From Globodera rostochiensis (Eukaryota; Nematoda; Chromadorea; Rhabditida; Heteroderidae): 64,000 nucleotides of DNA. The translations under genes were made by a program, and so were the position numbers. The stretch's first letter is position 1, and each line of letters begins with the position of its first letter. Shown here piece after piece: positions 32,903 through 46,443 of the stretch. The notes beneath the pieces were generated by a model. The model did no database searches. It worked only from the letters and a program-made list of their open reading frames with translations, and was not told the origin of the DNA. The stretch spans positions 2,478,459 to 2,542,458 of the forward strand of contig JAEVLN010000009.1 in NCBI GenBank assembly GCA_018350325.1. Reading direction: 5' to 3'.

Positions 32903-35900
32903 TGTCACTATATATTTTGAAAAAAATTCCAATCTGTAAACATTTTTTTTCGTTATTTTGATTAACATTGGCTTGGAAATATTTCTTTTACAATTAATTC
33001 AAATTTTATTGGCCTAAACTTTATAATTTAAATGCGCCATGTGACGATTAGCTTCACAAAAAATTTAAAAAATTGATCAAAAATAAATTCATAACAAATA
33101 AATAATATTATTCTAACGGAGTGTAAGTAATATATATATATATCATTTTCATAATAATTATTAATAAAAAAATTAATATAAAATAATAAAACAAGATCAT
33201 TACTATTGGAAGGGTGGCTTAATCAATTTTTTATTCAGTGAAAGTAAAAAAAATCTACGTAAAAATTTGATTTCATTTAAAAATATATTAATTAACAAAA
33301 TTCTAATATTTTTACAGCCTTAATACTTACAAAATTTTACAGAGCTCTTATTCTGAAATTAATATGAAATAAACTGCAATAATTAAAATAACAACAGCAC
33401 TAAATATATAAAAAAGCACAGGTCTTGAAGACTGCATCTACTACTTATATTCCTTGAAGCTCAGCTGTAACACCAACCATGAAAAGTTCGGCATAAATAT
33501 TATTTATTTAAATAAATTGTTAAAAATAACCGAACCCATAAACGGCAAGTTTGAATCGGTCTCAAAGACAAAGTTAAAGGCCATTTCTATGCTTGAAGAC
33601 GCTGAATGTTTTAATGTTTAAACAGAAAAATTTGTAGGTGATAAATAACAACTAATTTAAAGAGAAAAACGGTACAAGAATTAAACATTTATAAATGTCG
33701 AACATGTAATTGCTTCTAATCTCGTTAAATTTAAAAACTATATTCGCACTAAAGACCAATTTTTTATTCATTAATGCTTAAAATAAATTTGCATATTGTA
33801 AATTATTTATCATTGTCGCGCCTGCTAAGGCTGAAACAAAAATTTTAAATCTGAGGGGAAAAGCCTATAAGAAAATAAAAAAATTAAATAAATCGAATCA
33901 AAAATAAAATGAATCTTAAACAAAGCAAAACTTAATTAAGATAGCGATAAAGATAAAGTTAATATATCAACAAACAAAAAAAGAATGATAAATCAATAAA
34001 GATTACTTTTTCCAATCAATTTAAGGCTGAGATTAAATTTGTGGATATGCAATGCAGTATTAAAAACATTAAGAATATTTGTTAAAAGATATATTTTGAT
34101 AAGTAAAATATTAAAGCCAAGACCAACCAATTGGGGTTCTCTGGATTAGGTTATGGTTTGGGCTACAATTTTTTCGTCATTCTTCAATAAATAATAAAAG
34201 TAAATTATGAGACTGATCCAAAACAATACAAAAGCTATTTTAATCAGAAATAAATCAAAATGGTAATTCTTAAATGTTGTAAAATCAAAAATCTTTTAAA
34301 ATATAACTTTTTAATGAGAATAATTTAACTATTATTAGTTTGTTGAAAGTAGCAAATACGAACCGAGTAAAAAAATCAATCAATTTGAAAAAGAAAATTA
34401 ATTATTAAAAATGATTGATTAACGAGGGGATTTGTTTTGTGATTGATATTTTTTAAAAATCGATTTATTATTATTTGTTTCTCATTATTATCATTGGGTT
34501 GTTAGATTATAAAATTACAAAATACTCTTTTCTGAGACTTATTGTTTTTTCTAAAACATTTTAATATTTGTTTTTTCTTGCAATTTCTGCCTGACGCGTT
34601 TTTTAGTTTAATCATTCCGCACCTGATTTGCACTCTTTATAGACAAATATTTTTGCAAGCCTTTATTATTATTATTATTTTTTAAAATTATATTGTTTCT
34701 TCGCATTCGATTCGGGCATGTGAAATGGAGTCCACAACCTTTCGTTGTTAACTTTTTGTCGGCAAATAACCTCTTTTAATTAGCGATTTCTTTTTTGTTG
34801 GCTTCCTCGCCCGTTTGCCGTTGGCAGTTCATTTTATAGTTGATAATTATTGATAAAAGTAAATTTTTACACTTTAATTTCTAACCCTTCTTGATTCTTT
34901 CATAATATGGTTAAGCGTTTACAATTATTGATTTATTCTATTTTTGTTCTACGATAGGCGCCATTCTGCCCTTGTTCGGCCATGATATGCATTTTTAAAA
35001 TTTTAGTTTATTTTATTCGTTTTACATTTAGCTTTTTTTATTTTAAACAATTTAGATTTGGATCTGGGAATTAAATTTTATTCAAAAGAAATGCAGTTTT
35101 AGCCTCAAGTGTCATTAAATTTGTTTATGAATTTTAAGTAATTTAATAAGGCAATCTTTTTTTCTATAATATATCAGCGAATTTATATTTAGGGTTTATG
35201 TTTAAAAATACGTATAGAGTTCCTTATCATTCATTGCATTTTAAACACTTTCACATAGCCAAATTTTTTTTTGGATAATTAAGCATTTTTTATCGACACC
35301 AATTTTATTGCAAAATACTCGAACTAAACTTTTTCCTAATTAATTCAATGACATAGAAATCATTATAATGCAACCTTTTTATTTTGTATGCCTTAATTGG
35401 CGCGTTCCAGAAAATTTGTTTTGACCAGCCTTCACCACTCTCTAATGCCTCAATTTCGCCACAGTGATTTGCGATTTCTGCACAATAAATGTTAGAAAGC
35501 CAAATTTATAATTCTTTTTTTTATTTTATTATTTAAATGCTTATTAAACCCTTTTTTTATCCTTTCGCTTTTTAATTCTACTAATTTGTTTAAACAGGCA
35601 CTCATTCTTAGTTATAAGTCGATTCAAAGTGCTTTCCAAATAATAAACTATAATAAATATTTTTTTAATTGCAACATTTTAAATATTTAACATTCATTTA
35701 TTAATAAAAACGCCAAGTAATGTTTAAAATTATTTTTTATTTACCGGTACCTTTTTGTCATTATAAAACCTTTTTTTTAAAAGTTAACAGAACTTTTTAC
35801 ATAATAAATTTTAAAAAAAACCCTTTCATTTATTTTTATCGTAAAAGAATTTTAATTTAATTTTTGTTGCGGAACGTTTTAGGACTCAAGTTAACATAAG

Positions 35901-37682
35901 AATTTTATATCAATAATTTAAAGTTTCTGTTGGCTATTCATGTATGAATAATTCGATTTTTAAATTAAATATAATGAATTTTTAGTCTTATGAAAGTGAC
36001 ATTGCCTAGCCTTGGTGGCCCTTTTGTTACCGCGCTAATTTCTTGTTTCTTGTAGATTTTAATTAGTTTTTTATTCTTTTTATATTTGCGTTTTTTATTA
36101 ATGGTTTCATTTAATACATGTAATTAGAATTATCCTCTTTTATTTTATTTGTCTTTTAACTAAGAATATAGAATTTATTTAAAAATTTTTAAATATTTAA
36201 TTTATATTACTGTAATTTTTTTTAATTTTTGACGAACTGCTTCAATAATTTATTATTTGAAAATATATCTCGAATCTTATACTGATTCAACGTTACCTTC
36301 ACTGCTGCTTGTAGAAAATATGCATTTAAAAAAAACAAAATTATAAACTTTTTAACATTTGTACATGATTGATAAATAAAATATAATGAAAATGAATTAA
36401 ATAATTCAACTATAAACGATATTATAAAATTAAAAAAATTTTGTTTTTAAAGATTATGTGAGAGAGAGTCAATGTCCTCTCAACCCTCGAAATTTATAAA
36501 TGAATTTAATTGACATATTTATTTATTAGCTTATTTAGATAGATGTAATAAAAATAAATTTGAAATGATTTAATTTACAAATTCGGACTAACGCCAAGAT
36601 TCAATCTTTGTTATCTTCAAATTAGTAATTTTATGGTAATGTTTAATTATTTTTAAGCATTTAAATTTTATAGTAATATGTATAAAAAATAATCGTTACA
36701 AATTAGTATAACGTTAAGTGTATATTTTCATATAATTGCCTCATTTCAAATATTTTAGCACCCGTTATTTTTTACTTTTTAAAAAATTTTATTTCATTTA
36801 ATTTAAATTATTTGAGTATTTTATTTCAAGACTTTGACAAAGACTTTGCCATTGAAATTGGACTACCACGTTATTCTATTTTGGATACATTTTTTCCTTG
36901 ATTCCATTATGTTAAGTCACCTTTTTAGGTCATATTTTGAGGTTTGAATGTCTAATTGTCATGGATATTTTGACATTTTTAGGGTATTATTCCCTCTAGC
37001 ATACTTTTTTATGAATCTTGCTACTAATCAAGGTTTGTAAACATTCTACGAAATATCTATCAAACATACAGCAAAAATAACATACATAACAATGGCCCCA
37101 GATAATAATTGCGAGTCACAAAGGTGGTCAACGCATTATTTGTAGAAAATTTTATTACCCTAAAATTAAATTTAACTGTGGGCCTAGGCCAAAATAATAA
37201 AATTATAACAAATTTATACAAAATGTATTATAATAACAAATTATTAATTACACAATTGAAGATCATAATTTATAAAAATAATCCTTAAACTCGTTGATTG
37301 TGTCGGACAGGCGTGAACTCCAGTAACGAAAAGAGGAAAATGATCGAGAAGATGACCTGGCGATCCTCGAAGCGCTATGTTTTGGCATCATAACGACCCA
37401 AACTAACATTTAAAAATATTTGTCCGTAAATTTTTTGTTAAAAATTTAACATCGCTGCTTTTCTACCGTGATTAAGCAGTATGTAAGCGCGTTCTGTAGG
37501 TACCCAGTGAGCCAATATTAATAAGTGTAAAGCTTTTTAAAGAAATAAACAAGCACGCCCTTCTACAATAATCAAAATAATCACAATTATGAAATAATAT
37601 TACTTAACAAAGAAACTATTTAGTTATTTTTTATAAACCAATATAACAACAACGGACAATTTCATCACATCTGATAGACCAG

Positions 37683-37702
37683 CGTGGGCTCGTCTAATAT
37701 AC
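37683..37702 (+). repeat. 20-bp exact match in the A3-B2 spacer
   Basis: This is the same 20-mer as 16591-16610. Surrounding bases differ beyond about 10 bp on the left and at once on the right. Confidence 0.8.
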
Positions 37703-38245
37703 TGGTCGCATCACGCTCAACAGAAGCCAAAAACTTCATTTTGTTAAGTTTTAAGATAAGAAGTGCGATTGTATTTGATTCTTTTTGATTCATTTCTTCT
37801 ATTCACATTATTTCATGTTTAATTTTATTAATACAACTTTAAGTAATATAGACTAAAGAAAGCGCATTTAAAAAAATCTTTAATAAAATACAATTGTCAA
37901 ATTTATTTTGCTTCAAAAAACAAAACAAAAAATTAAAAACAAAGTAATAAAAAAAATGCACAATTATTGCATTAATTAATTAAGTTATCCAAACTTAAAC
38001 TGGCCAAAAAGAGAACCAACAAGGAGCTTCTAAAATATTAAAAAGAAATTATAAGTGACTCAAACATTTGTAAAAAATATATATTTTATTTAAAATAAAT
38101 CTTTCTTTAAATTTTTGAAACTTTTTGTTTTAATGCAATTAAATCTTTTTTAAATATATATTGAATTCTAATAAATGTAATACAAATCTTTAATACGTTT
38201 GTTTTGTATTGTTTATTCATAAAATTGATTTTTTTTTTAAATTTG

Positions 38246-38449
38246 TTATTTTACATAAATTAAGGTTTTCAAGGCATAAACTCGCAAATTGTTACAGATG
38301 ATTATTGTTACTTTTTTGTAAATTATTTTTTTTTTAATTCTGCGTTTTGGCAAATTTAAATGTCCTGCAACAGCAACTGCACTTTGCGTCCTGTCTGCTA
38401 TTTTTGTACAGGCGGGCGTTTGGCCTGGAATTCTTTTAATGAGCTCCAT
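38246..38449 (-). CDS. 67-aa ORF with a protein-like N-terminus
   Basis: The ATG is at 38447-38449. The first 40 residues (MELIKRIPGQTPACTKIADR, then a segment rich in Ala, Val, Gln and basic residues) come from a G+C-richer stretch. The remainder is Lys/Ile-rich from AT-rich DNA. No ribosome binding site or family is recognised. It could be the surviving start of an eroded gene, but both other frames are also open over parts of the islet. Confidence 0.22.
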   Translation of the reverse strand: MELIKRIPGQTPACTKIADRTQSAVAVAGHLNLPKRRIKKKIIYKKVTIIICNNLRVYALKTLIYVK

Positions 38450-39753
38450 TTGTGCAGTTTAAAAAATTAGAATATTTAAAAAAAAAATAAACTGTTTGTT
38501 CTTTTATGCTATATTTTATTCATAATATGGAAGATTGTTTCCGGTTATTCCATCCCAGTAATTTTTATATAAACTTCACCGCTAAATTTATTATATACTT
38601 ATTTATCCTAAAGTTTTTATAATAAAAAATCCACATTATTTTATTGATGATTATTTCGGATTTGCTTCAAGATTGCCTTTCCGTAATAGATTTCCTTCCA
38701 GAACACAATGTTCGGCTTTTTTATTTTAAGAATATTTTATTTTTTTATGTTATTGAACTGTATCATGTAATTCTAATAATTGATTATATAATTTTTTTTT
38801 TCCTTTTTAGTTTAAAATAAATTATTTAATTTATTTTTTTTATATATTATTTAGATATTATTGTCATTATTTACTTTTTTATTCGTTTTCCATTTGTTAA
38901 ATATTGTTGATCTATTCATTAAATTAATTGGTTTTTATTAATTGCTGCACACATGCCCATTCTTCAGTTTTTTGACCGTTGTTATATTCGATAACAAAAT
39001 TATATTTTTGTGAAAAATTTTTATTCATTACATGCAATTAACAAAAGAATAACCCACGAATTGCCCGTTAAAAAAAGGTGTGCAGTATCGCCTGAACGTT
39101 TCACTGCTTTATCATTCAAACGGCCTAAAAGTGATTTGAAAAATATAAAAAAAATAAACTATTTTTGAAGCCAATTCCAAAATAAAATTAATTACTTATA
39201 AAAGGTTAAAAATTTGCACAGCTTCAACGGCAGCAGAAAATTACTATTATATGTTGCAAATATTTGGACGATTCATTTGGAACAATTTTTTTTAATTACG
39301 AAAAACATTATATTCAAGCGAGGGGCGGACAAAAATATAACCCAATTAGAAATAAACAAAATAAATATTTAATTCTCAATTTTTTAAAAAAACGTTAAAT
39401 GGATTGTCTGTTGGCTAAAATAAAATTTAAAAATATAATTGGGAATTTTGAACTAACAAATAATAAAATAAAACAAATACCGTAACAATATAAATCACAA
39501 ATTATTGCAATTTTCAATTTTTCCAAGCAAAATAAATAAAATTAAAAGATAAATAACAATTAATTGTAAATGACTCACGGATTGAATAATAAATAAAAAA
39601 ATAAATTAACAAGAGTTGTTAGAACATAAAATAAATTATTTTAAAAAATATAGAAAAACATATAATACAATTTATAAATTGTTGGCTTATTCAAAAAGAC
39701 AACTCATTAACAATCAAAGACACAAATGATTGGAAATATTGCTAGTGGAAGTC

Positions 39754-39963
39754 TCACATATCTCTGATCTGCCAAGGAGACAACGAATTCAATAGCGGCG
39801 TGGACCTTACATGGAAATAAAATAATAACGTATAATAAATATAAATTATATGCGACATCACCGGGCAGTTAAATCTGTTTTGAAAAAAAATTAGCCATCG
39901 AATCGCTGTGTATATCGCGTTTAATTGCAAAAATTTTATTAATAATTTAAAAATTAAAGTCAT
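39754..39963 (-). CDS. Short hydrophobic ORF, doubtful (B2)
   Basis: This is the duplicate of 11233-11442 with the same translation. The frame just upstream differs between the copies through a 5-bp indel near 39978. Confidence 0.12.
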   Translation of the reverse strand: MTLIFKLLIKFLQLNAIYTAIRWLIFFQNRFNCPVMSHIIYIYYTLLFYFHVRSTPLLNSLSPWQIRDM

Positions 39964-40690
39964 TTACCATAAGCCCACAACGGAAGACGATAAAAACGAC
40001 TGAACCGCGAGGCAATCCGACAATCCAAAAATACAAAAAATAATTCAATTATTCAAGAAAAATATTAAGTTTAATAAATGTAAGGCTATTATAAAAGTAA
40101 ATATAATTTAATTAATTAACAGAATGTAATTACCAAAAAACAGCCAAGTAAAAAAAATCGTTTTACAACAATTCAGTTTGCCAATCTATTGGCGTTTGCT
40201 TTTAGCAATAAAAATTAAAAAATAGCATTATTTAAGACATTTTGTCATCGTAAAATGGAAACCTTTCTTTAAATAATTTATTTAAAATGGAACCTTAATT
40301 AAAATAAACGATAAATTGATTAAAATGCAAACATTATGTAATGGAAAAGTGAAAAATTGATTTGATGGAAAAGAATATATAAAAATAACAGTTACTCGTT
40401 AGCCTGAGGAATTTTTTTTCTGAATGTTTTACATTTTCACATAATTTATCTTTAAAAAATTGACCCAATTTATTTCGTAATTTAAATTCATTGATTTTTA
40501 ATATTTAATAAAATTGTAAATAAAAATATTTATGTTTTGGATAATTCTATACTTTTAGAGCTGGAAAGTGCCTACATATATTGTCAAAAATCAGCCTTTC
40601 AGATTTACTTAATCAAAATTTGTTTCACGTATTTATTATTAAACCGTATCGTTTCAGTGCTTGAAAACGTAAGCGGACTGCATAATTCGA

Positions 40691-40703
40691 GGGGGGGGGG
40701 GGG
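40691..40703. repeat. G13 homopolymer (B2)
   Basis: This is the B2 counterpart of the G run at 12162-12173, one base longer. It could be real slippage or an assembly length error. Confidence 0.9.
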
Positions 40704-43700
40704 AACGTCAATACGAATTGCCCATCTGTAAAAAATTTCAAAAAAATTGATTTTCAACGCAATAAATATTTGAAACTTTTTCTCACCCAAACGCTCTTTA
40801 TAATTAACAAAAAAAATTGGCAAACAACAGTCGTTGAAGGTCGGAGAGGCATATTTGTTAATAATCCCAATCAAAAAATAATTTTAACTACAAAATAAGA
40901 TTAAAGATAATATTATAAAATAATATTATTTTTGCTTAAAATCAGCGAGTCATAAGATACTGAATATGAAGCACCGAAAACGCAAGCCAAACGACGTCTG
41001 GTGTCACAGCGGTGGTTTCAGCTTCGGGCGAATACGTACATCATATATTTGGTAAAAAATTAAATTGGACGAAATAATATACTGGTTTAAATTCACGAGG
41101 AGAAGTTGCAATGTTTATGAATAATAAAAGATATGAATAAAAATTGGAAATAATCATCAAATTGTATACTGTACGCTATAAAATTACATCCTTTTTAAGC
41201 TATGTCTTAAATGAAATTTTGTAAACTGTAAACTGTAGATTTAATATAAATAAATCATACAAATAAATAACAAACTTGTTTTAAAAAGAAGACTTAGTCT
41301 CTCTTAAAAATCCAAGTAACGAACCCAAAACTCAAAAAATACCTCATATTCGCATATTGAAGCCAATTCTGTGGCTACATGGCTACAGGAGAAGACACTA
41401 CAAGCCGTATGTATTATGATAAATATATTGGAATGAATAAAAAATTACCAATAAAAAATTAATATAAGTGTTGCTGAATTTTTTAAATTTCTAATACATT
41501 CGTTAAATAAGATGTGCATTATTGATAAATGAAAAAGAAAGATAAGTTTATTAAATATTCTATGTTATTGTATCAGCAATATTTAGGGAGCACATCGTTA
41601 ATTGTAAATAATGTAACTTAACATTTAGAAAAATAAAAGTTGATTATCAAAATATCTGGCGACAGAATCATAGATGGACGAGACCAATCAGCGACGCGCC
41701 GAAATCATAATTGAGCCCATGACTCAAATATTGCCATTAAAAAGGTTATGATAAATGTTTTATAAAAAAACACAAAAATATTAAATTTTTATCTCAAAAT
41801 GAAGTGTCAATTATCGAATAATACGGTGAAATTTTTTTATAGAAATAATTGTTATTTATCGTATAATAGAAAATAATAAATTAAATTATCTTAAGACAAA
41901 TCTAATTAAAATCAACTTCGTAAAATAAAACAATTAATAATTTCCTATGCAAATCAATGCGAAGCTTAGCTTAACAACAAATGTATGAAAAGTCTGTGAA
42001 GCGTTTGCAGTGTCTGAGAGAAGATCTATTAACCTGAATTAAATATAGTGCCATTCCTATCGCGTTCATCGATCAGAATCTGTTCTGTACCCGCTGTCTT
42101 TCGTCCTCCGTCTCATATCATAAAAAAATTTAAAACAATAAACAATTAAAAAAAAGCAATTAATGCGTAAGATAAGAGATTGATAAACGTAATTTTTATA
42201 TAAAAAATGTACAAACACCCATATTTTTCAAAATTATTAGACGCAACGTATTGGTGCCAAGACAAAAGTCAGACTGAACAGTAAGAAGCCGAAAAATTAC
42301 AAAGAAATAAATTTAAAACTTTATAAGCTTACAATAAAATTCGTATTATTTTAAAACCGAGCCCGAAGCCCACCAGGAGTAAATGACAATTAAAATAAAA
42401 GAAAAATAACAGTTAAATTTTAAGGAACACAATGTGGAATATTATTTATATGTAAATTTATGCAACTAAAATGCTGCGGAAATCGCGGCCCGAGTTAAAT
42501 TCTCTTAAATAACCCAAAATAAAATTATCAACGAAAATAGAAGATTAGATGAATGATGTGTGAACTGCGGGAAAAAACGATTTTACAAAAAAATTTTAAA
42601 CAATACATCAATATAGTTTCAATGATAATATATATAAATAAAAATAAATAACATGAAATAATTTACAAAAACTGCAATATAACTAATTACACTAAGTACA
42701 ATAATTTCCGAGAAATGTTTTAACAAATATTAACATTTAAAAAGCAAATTAACAATTAAATAATGTTTATTTAAAACCCTATTAAAATTTAATATATTTC
42801 TACTTCATTTCCAAGCAAGTAAGCCAAATAAGGCCGTTATTTTGGTTGATGTAAAATACAAAAGACAGTATATAATTTTTAAATTAGAGCAGACGACTTC
42901 AAGTTTCATCACATGAATAAAAATGGATTTTTTTGTGATAATTTATTTTAAAATTTTAATGAAAATTTTGCTTAAAATTCAAGCAAGCGCGTTTTCACCT
43001 TGATTGGAAAATAAAGAAAATAAATTAATCTAAACTATAAAACGTGTTAAGTAAAACAAAAACAACTCCGAATAAATAAAACAAATTTGTAAATATAAAA
43101 TCGCAAAAATAGTATTCAATAACCTAAACATTTCAATGTGCAACAAAATTTTCCAGTAATACATTACTATGATCTAAAGAACAAATATTTAAGGGGCGAA
43201 CAAATATGACGAGGAAGAAGACTACGCGTAAATGCTGGGGTCCGAGAAGTGAATTAAAATTATATAAAAAATCAGTGCAATGAACAAACCAAACGAAAAT
43301 TATATATTTAGAGAAAGAAAAAATAAAATTAAAATACAATCCATTCCATTGTTAAAAATATGAATCCAAAAGGAAGCCCCAAAGATGAGAAGGCAGGAAT
43401 TGAAAAAATAGAATAAATTTATATTAGATTACTTTTTCTTCACATGTGTCATTTACAATATAAATTAATACACTTAAGTATTTTTCAATTGTATTATAAT
43501 AGATTTAGGTTTTGTAAATTATTTAACAGGATGAGTTTTTATTTTAGTTTTTTGGAAAAATGCAGTAGATCATATTTATTATTATATTGAGACATATTTT
43601 GCATTGATTATTACCATAAATTATTTGCACAATTATTGTTTGTATTTTTAATTAGAAGTTTGGAAAAATGCTTCAATATTTACATTTTATATTTTTTTAT

Positions 43701-43750
43701 TCATTTAAATAGGTAATATTTATTTTTCTTCGGATTCACAAAACATGGAG

Positions 43751-43945
43751 TTATGCGCGTGAAAAAAAGTTGGCACAACTGCCTGTAGCCGAATTAAAAT
43801 CGTGCATGTGCAGTTTAGAAATTGTTTTTGCAAACTTCTCACATACGCTATTTTGATACAGCTTTAAAATTAATTTAATAAACATACGGTAGAACATATT
43901 CCATATGATAATGATAATAATTAAAACGGCGGTTGCGACAATCAT
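43751..43945 (-). CDS. Short ORF with N-terminal hydrophobic segment, doubtful (B2)
   Basis: This is the duplicate of 15220-15414 with a single residue change. The same reservations apply. Confidence 0.14.
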   Translation of the reverse strand: MIVATAVLIIIIIIWNMFYRMFIKLILKLYQNSVCEKFAKTISKLHMHDFNSATGSCANFFSRA

Positions 43946-46443
43946 TTATTACTTTTGTATTATGTTTTTAGTAATTTTTTAAATAAGTAGATTTATTAAA
44001 GTTTATGTTAAAATATTTGTTTTAAACTGAATTGAATATCAAATCGTCAAAAAGTAATTTTTCGGAAATTATTGTTCACAAATTATTCTTCAGTTCAATA
44101 ACGTAAATAAAAGATAAATTCATTGAATCGTTTGATAATGTTTTGTATATCTATATTAAAATTTACGTATGATTTGTTTTGACTTAGATATTTCTAAAAT
44201 TGAGTATTTGTTTGTTTAGCCTCCCATCGTGATGCTGGAAACGATCTTATTATAAATATTCAAACTTGCGTGATAATGAAAATTTCCTTGATCAATGCCA
44301 ACAAACAAAATAACATTTGTTTATATTAAGCTACGATTAGATTAATCCAAAGAAAAAAAACTTTACTTAAAGGTAATTATATGAAAGAATTGATATGAAT
44401 TTGGGAAGATTTTATTGCGAATACAACGCAAAATAGGAAATTAAAAAAATATTTTTCAAAAATACAACTAGTCAAAAAATATTAAAATAAAAATAACACT
44501 TTATTGAATTGGAAAATTAAATGAAATTTAAACATTGCTTTAAAAACTTTGTAATAATGAGTGGGAATGATCTTCTACAATTAAATTTTTCTTATTTAAA
44601 CCCTTTTGAGCACATGGAAGAAGCATCTTCAATAAGAATTCTTCAATTCTGCGCCCGAATTATTTATAAAGCAATGAATAATGGTGTTCATTAAAAAACG
44701 GAAATAAACAAATTTGTAACATTTTAAGAGAGATGGAAGCTTGTTCTATAAATTTATGTTAGCGATTTATATTTTAAAATCTAAAATAAATCAATAACAT
44801 CCTGAAACTTTTCAAATATTATAAAAAAATAAAATTTATTATCTCGAAAATTAAATATCATAAAACAAATCCCAACCCCCGAATTTTAAACGCAAAAGGC
44901 ATCAGCCATAACAATTTAATTCTAAGTGATGATTCAAAATGATTGTAAATAATATATTAGGTATATAGATTATACGTATCCTTTTTTTAATCTTACACAT
45001 TCTTTAAAACTACTCTTATCATTATTTGTTTAATTGGGCATTCATTATTTGGAATGAAGTTTTAAAATTTGCGCTAAAAGTAATTTCGACGCCTGGAGCC
45101 TATTTAAACTAGTGTTGTTTAAAATAAAAGTACAAATAAATTGGTTAATCAATACCAATTAAAAAATAATTAGAAAACAAAAGTTTTGGCTGTGAGAAAA
45201 ATAAAAAATGAATTAATTGCTTTTGTTTAACTCGTGAAAACAAATTAAAATTGGTGCTAACCTAAAGAACGCATAGTTTAATAAATATAGCAATTATAGC
45301 TAATAAAAAATTAAAACACGCAGCCATGCGAAGCTCCTAAATTAATACAGACTTTTTTATTGTTTAAAAGGATAAGGCCGAGTAATTTGTAAAAACCTAA
45401 ATTCAACACTGACCTGCGCATCCTGGGGGAGTCGAGAGAAGCGAATTTTGACAGGTATTTATTTTAAAAAATTAATATTATCATTTCTGTAAAGAAAACA
45501 AAGCTGACTACTAGCAATGATCAAAAACCAATTAAAAAAATGTCTCAAATGAATGTTGCTGAATTAAACATAATACATTATAATAATTCGGCGATCAACA
45601 ACAATGATGTTCTCTGTTAAAAAAACTGATCTAAATAAATACGATAGTGCGGGAAATCATCCTCAGGAGCGGTGGCGCGACTTTCACAGTCCTCAGCTTT
45701 ATTAAATTTTAAATAAATAAAAGATATTAAGGCTGCACAGCGAAGGCCCTCCGCGTACTCGGCACAAATATGTATTTTATATATGCTATCACATCAAAAG
45801 CGTAAAACAAAGAGGGGATTATTATTTGAAGAAATTCACAACATCATTAAAATATTAAAAAATTTTAAAAATTATGACAAAAAATAATTAATTACCTAAC
45901 TTTCGTAATAAATAAATTGACAACAAGTTTATTTATCCCCTTTTCTAGTTTTGCTTCCACGTCTTTTTTTTGAAAATCCTGTATTTTAAAGTATCGATTG
46001 TAATTTACTGATAACTCAAATTCACTTTGTGAAAAATAACATATAGCTTCACGGAGAATTCGCTAGCGTACAACATTTTAACAATATCAATATAATAACA
46101 AAATTTTTTCGAAAATAAAAACTAACCAGAACAACTTAAATGAAATTAAAAATAACGATGTAGCGCAGCTCGTAATTTTAAATTTTATATTAATTATAAT
46201 TATTTCGAATAATTTATATAAAGACAAACAAACAAATAAAATTTAGTGTTATTAAGAAAAATAATATTAATAATTTTGTTTCTTGTCAGAAGATCTAATT
46301 AGTTTTTTTTACCGCCTTTGGTTATAATTAAAAATGTTTAAAAGAATGGTATTAATATTTTTAATTTCTTTTGTTTTCTAAAATATTGATTTCTTTCCTA
46401 TTTAATCATGTCAAGAAAATGCGTGCTGCTTTCTTTTTAATAA

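Larger units (their letters stand above)
29453..36639. repeat. Segmental duplication block A, copy 3 (A3, 5'-truncated)
   Basis: This is a head-to-tail copy of 21829-29452. At 29452/29453 the sequence jumps from the block A end (TTATGGTAA) directly to GATTGATTATATTTAATG, which in A1 and A2 lies at 3163 and 21829. Only very short homology is visible at the junction. A3 shares the A2-type indels at the positions matching 5211 and 5667 of A1, so it came from an A2-like copy. It has its own changes: an insertion with an AT dinucleotide run near 33107-33195, and a ~45 bp stretch at 33298-33345 in place of ~550 bp of A2. Confidence 0.92.
36640..39212. other. Single-copy spacer between A3 and B2
   Basis: This is unrelated to the spacer between A1 and B1. 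It has a G+C-richer islet at 37295-37405 that is open in several frames on both strands, so the coding frame cannot be chosen. A minus-strand ORF lies at 38246-38449. The rest is AT-rich with no gene visible. Confidence 0.7.
39213..45109. repeat. Segmental duplication block B, copy 2 (B2)
   Basis: This is a direct repeat of 10705-16583. Its left flank (38938-39212 plus the first ~430 bp of B2) occurs again in inverted orientation, split between 48240-48452 and 54307-54735. The inverted copy therefore derives from this B junction rather than from the one at 10705. Confidence 0.93.

Noticed and set aside
43133..43339. Minus-strand 68-codon ORF in B2
   Set aside because: The frame is altered in B1 by small indels (near 14730), and the translation is mostly Phe/Ile/Asn.
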